Below, piece after piece: positions 7,601 through 9,157 of a stretch of 9,157 nt of DNA; position 1 is the first letter of the stretch; the number at the start of each line of letters is the position of its first letter. The position numbers and the translations under genes were made by a program. Below the pieces are notes generated by a model. That model worked only from the letters and a program-made list of their open reading frames with translations. It ran no database searches and was not told the origin of the DNA. The DNA comes from Bacteriovorax stolpii (GTDB lineage: Bacteria; Bdellovibrionota; Bacteriovoracia; Bacteriovoracales; Bacteriovoracaceae), in contig CAMAYW010000068.1 in the NCBI GenBank assembly GCA_945862475.1, positions 1 through 9,157 on the forward strand. The letters are read 5' to 3'.

Positions 7601-7816
7601 CTCGCCTAGAGTTACGACATCCATTTGATTGACGTTTTTTTTATAGACTTGTCCATAGAGAGCGAGACCAATGGAATTTAAAATGGTCGATTTTCCTGCT
7701 CCTGTTTCCCCGGTGATGGCAAAGAGATGCCCTTCTTTTTGAATTTCTTGGAAATCAATCTCATGATCTCCCTTTAAGGAGGCGATATTTTTAATTTTTA
7801 GGCGAAGAATGCGCAT
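4616..7816 (-). CDS. sbcC: Exonuclease SbcC, ATPase subunit of SbcCD
   Basis: This 1066-aa protein is a full-length SbcC/Rad50-type ATPase (E. coli SbcC is about 1050 aa). With SbcD it forms the cytoplasmic complex that uses ATP to open DNA ends and cleave hairpins and protein-blocked ends during repair and replication. The N-terminal half of the ATPase head has Walker A GETGAGKST at 36-44 and the Q-loop Gln152 in IILNQGEF. Two long Glu/Lys/Leu-rich coiled coils (about 180-500 and 540-880) flank the zinc hook CPVC at 523-526, where dimers join. The C-terminal half has the signature LSGGE at 972-976, Walker B LFIDE ending at Asp1004-Glu1005, the D-loop GFGTLD and the switch His1037 in ISHI. 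Every key residue is present. Its ATG overlaps the end of sbcD by 26 bp, with AAGGTG just upstream. The stop is the minus-strand TAG in CTAG at 4616-4619, which also holds the CAP gene stop. Confidence 0.97.
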   Translation of the reverse strand: MRILRLKIKNIASLKGDHEIDFQEIQKEGHLFAITGETGAGKSTILNSIGLALYGQVYKKNVNQMDVVTLGEKDGIIELIFQVKGKYYLADWRAKVKKSNGEAYATPQPPVRNLYQLNGPHFHETKTISPVNAESLLNLDFDQFCKCIILNQGEFAKFLTSSFTDRKDILEKLYSGEVIESMGRELKGEVEFLEKEKREIEIKMSELKGDELSGEILKHEKQKLHAKFTNEEDIFKNIEKAERHFSSLTSYFEKYQDNERKKEHLKEEISKETSSFNLILKKTEEINQRRQIIQSEQEKKTPKLQILMKKEEELRHYEEQRGRINTRSKDTENSLEEISRKINRLDEEKVLWNDKTKSLESMIQSPILILKTLKDEAERLFDTYSRLELQTQESKGKEERLKELEESGKNQRSHVQQITQELQEIPENLKEKEEKLLQLIKSHQDKKDEIERQKIQSQELNQQIKTLEDSRESYLSELKVTQEKIEILTTNLAPLEATLKIQAVINASEICVDHALLNKENVCPVCLTDVTQNRWIELKNILDQTNLKGIREKFKDLSSHLEKAQHTEKFLSLQIQKDEESLLLKKKSRTLLNEALSQEAPEKEDIDQDLQVLRKQSWKRDELQKDLTRKTEELNKTIDLFKKLRNDTLLLQTNLQQDKKVLDLIHEKFKVILPHLTSDGIRELKVEFKHFMAYLETEAHLLRLTNEIELHSVMLKKLKSQLSEQNAEKEQVDKKIEAIQSELLTELKGEKASDLIQKIQISVNQISHEWTKQQEEQKKKELLIKDAQGRFSQMEELSKDFELQFSREKHQFNEVILKDCGPQLIKIGPVSLQLNSGPELFIPLKDLIKSEKDHFRSLSNESRMNFASISTRLTEWEKVQDKIQLFEMQFNDLSLKLARKMRLFEVLGKDELRSFVLALVEEGLIQQTNEELQKLCQGRYEIIHQTKSMKMTPEFYILDKYREGGKRKISTLSGGETFMVSLAMALGLAEMTRGQAEIDSLFIDEGFGTLDQESLEDVLDMLQQIQTRGLTVGIISHIKTLTNALPVNLVLNKRSDGTSSITYRNN

Positions 7817-8927
7817 CTTTCACCTTTTCTAGTAGTTTTGTGAAGTCTTCTTTTAAATCCACTGGAAGACCCTCGGACTCAGGAAACTTAGTCATATAAA
7901 ATTCTTCAAAAAGTTCTAAGGGACTAAGTTTAAATATTTTATCGGATCGCTTTTCTTTTTTTTCACCAGTCAAAAAGAGCGGCTGATAGGAGAGGAGTTC
8001 CATGTTTTTCTTTTGCAGAATTTCTTTGATGTGATCAATTAATCCAACTTTGGGGCTCGCGAGTTCAATTTGAACCTCCACCATGGGAGTTAGTGTCGAA
8101 GTTGACTGAATATTCTCCAATTCTGATTGATACTCTTTTTCATTAGTTTTAATGGTGAAGAAATCCCTAAATACAGGTATGGGGAGAGTTCTTGGATGAA
8201 GTTGTCCCGCCTCTTCTTCGATGAGAATCACTGATTTTTTAGTCGTCTCTGAAAACCGAAGAAGGAGAGGGGATCCAGAGTAGTAAGATTGGGGAGCTAT
8301 TTTTTGCGGCTTATGGATATGTCCCAAGGCCACATAATCAAAAATTTTTAAGTCCTCAGTTGGAATAGAATCCACTCCACTTAAGGTGATCACTTGCTCC
8401 GATCCTCCTGCTTCATGAATGCCCGCTAAATGGTGAAGCATCAAAAGTTGAGGTCTTTCTTTTGGTTTTGTAATGTAATTTCTTATGGCACTAAGTGCAT
8501 CTCCCTCACCGTCTGCGAGTAACTCATAAGATCGAAAAAAAGGAAGAGCACAAATATCAATATTTTGAAATCGAATCCAATGATCACTTATCGAGGATGA
8601 TAATTTTCCCCATACTCTGACTCTGTGGCCTTCGAGAATTTTTGCCGGGGCTTCGAGAAGAAGGCCTGAATCATGATTCCCAGCAATCATAAAAACTTCG
8701 GCCTTGGTTTCTTTCGAAACTCGGTAAAGAAAATTATAGAAGAGCTCTAAACTTTGGTGAGGAGGAGTCGGCGTATCAAAGATATCTCCAGCAATGAGGA
8801 GAAGATCTACCTTTTGATCGATAAGGGTCTTAAGAAGCCAATCCAGGAAAAGTTCATGCTCGGGAGAGCGGTCTAATTTGTAGAGTCTCTTTCCAAGATG
8901 CCAATCTGATGTGTGGAGAATCCTCAT
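7791..8927 (-). CDS. sbcD: Exonuclease SbcD, nuclease subunit of SbcCD
   Basis: The 378-aa product is an Mre11-type metallophosphoesterase, the nuclease of SbcCD (E. coli SbcD is about 400 aa). It should bind two Mn ions and cut DNA ends and hairpins, with SbcC supplying ATP-driven control. The phosphoesterase motifs are complete and in order: SDWHLG (Asp8, His10), AGDIFDT (Asp48), GNHD (83-86, with His85 as the expected catalytic His), LHHLAG (His165-His166) and GHIHKPQ (His203, His205). After about residue 240 follows the capping domain and a Lys-rich C-terminal part that contacts the SbcC coiled-coil base in known complexes. The gene starts 3 bp after the stop of the preceding gene without a strong ribosome site (GAGAT nearby), so it probably depends on coupled translation. 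It overlaps sbcC by 26 bp, the usual sbcD-sbcC order. Confidence 0.97.
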   Translation of the reverse strand: MRILHTSDWHLGKRLYKLDRSPEHELFLDWLLKTLIDQKVDLLLIAGDIFDTPTPPHQSLELFYNFLYRVSKETKAEVFMIAGNHDSGLLLEAPAKILEGHRVRVWGKLSSSISDHWIRFQNIDICALPFFRSYELLADGEGDALSAIRNYITKPKERPQLLMLHHLAGIHEAGGSEQVITLSGVDSIPTEDLKIFDYVALGHIHKPQKIAPQSYYSGSPLLLRFSETTKKSVILIEEEAGQLHPRTLPIPVFRDFFTIKTNEKEYQSELENIQSTSTLTPMVEVQIELASPKVGLIDHIKEILQKKNMELLSYQPLFLTGEKKEKRSDKIFKLSPLELFEEFYMTKFPESEGLPVDLKEDFTKLLEKVKDAHSSPKN

Positions 8928-8930
8928 GGA

Positions 8931-9157
8931 TTATCTCGGAGGCCTGTTTCTGCCTTGATTTGGACCTCTGTTATCAGGTCTTGATCGCCTTTGATCATTT
9001 CTTTGCTGAGATCTCTGTGGCCCACGATTGTCACGGCGGCCATCATTTCTTTGCTGAGGTCTTCCGTCCATCATATCGACCCGAGTTCTGACTGGATCAT
9101 GGTTAACGATATCTTCTTGTTCATCTTCAGGAAGCATTTCATCGTCAGAAGGAGTGT
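8931..9157 (-). CDS. C-terminal end of a protein with an Arg/Asn/Gly-rich tail (5' part outside)
   Basis: The frame is open from the right edge to a TAA at 8931-8933 and encodes 74 residues; the gene starts outside the window, since residues TPSDDE precede the only internal Met candidates without a stop. The visible part is an acidic stretch (about 1-14) followed by a basic, disordered tail built of Gln, Arg, Asn, Asp, Gly and Pro, including a 16-residue near-repeat beginning QQRND. Such acidic-then-RG-rich tails occur on RNA-binding proteins such as DEAD-box helicases and ribonucleases, but no catalytic domain is in view, so I assign no function. It ends 3 bp before sbcD and is probably cotranscribed with sbcDC. 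Confidence 0.7.
   Translation of the reverse strand, partial: TPSDDEMLPEDEQEDIVNHDPVRTRVDMMDGRPQQRNDGRRDNRGPQRSQQRNDQRRSRPDNRGPNQGRNRPPR
8994..9058 (-). repeat. In-frame 48-bp-spaced repeat in the RG-rich tail
   Basis: ATCATTTCTTTGCTGAG occurs exactly at 8994-9010 and 9042-9058, 48 bases (16 codons) apart and in the same frame. It encodes two copies of QQRND, each followed by an Arg/Asp/Asn-rich segment containing DNRGP. This looks like an imperfect tandem duplication of a 16-codon unit inside the disordered tail. Confidence 0.7.

Noticed and set aside
1..8927. A caspase-based anti-phage defence system with SbcCD as a nuclease partner
   Set aside because: The peptidases carry signal peptides and lie in a separate unit from sbcDC, with a CAP gene on the other strand between them. 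No sensor, NTPase or effector domain typical of such systems is present in the peptidase unit.
8909..9091. Plus-strand open frame of 60 codons
   Set aside because: It is the complement of the RG-rich tail and the start of sbcD; the minus-strand frame is the one linked to sbcD and running on beyond the edge.
8931..9137. A complete 68-aa basic protein starting at 9137
   Set aside because: The frame stays open to the window edge with further acidic codons before that Met, so it is more likely the tail of a larger protein.

Overview
This AT-rich window is gene-dense and looks bacterial, from a Gram-negative organism. It holds an sbcDC repair operon and a cluster of exported peptidases. The lipoprotein signal, the large share of short secreted proteins and the base composition resemble predatory Bdellovibrionota (Bacteriovorax/Bdellovibrio-like). 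That is an impression from style only; there is no marker gene here to prove it.

Left part (1-3933, minus strand): four tightly packed genes, all with N-terminal export signals. In transcription order they are a 410-aa HExxH zinc metalloprotease, a 307-aa M28-type zinc aminopeptidase (4-bp ATGA overlap), a 120-aa secreted protein of unknown function (after a 73-bp gap with a strong hairpin), and a caspase-like clan CD cysteine peptidase (16-bp overlap) that runs off the left edge. Three unrelated peptidase chemistries in one export-directed transcription unit suggest a role outside the cytoplasm, such as nutrient or prey protein digestion or envelope remodelling.

Middle (3934-4619): a 215-bp divergent intergenic region with a candidate promoter, an odd-centred palindrome and a hairpin plus T-run. 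It is followed by one plus-strand gene for a CAP-superfamily (YkwD/SCP-like) probable lipoprotein.

Right part (4616-9157, minus strand): the 3' end of a gene for a protein with an acidic stretch then an Arg/Asn/Gly-rich basic tail, followed 3 bp later by sbcD, which overlaps sbcC by 26 bp. SbcD and SbcC form the Mre11-Rad50-like nuclease complex that processes DNA ends and hairpins. sbcC converges on the CAP gene, and both stop codons lie within one CTAG palindrome, leaving no terminator space.

No tRNA, rRNA, CRISPR array, insertion sequence or phage gene was seen. No gene-free stretch exceeds 300 bases. The main candidate for novelty is the four-gene exported peptidase cluster; the sbcDC region is ordinary.
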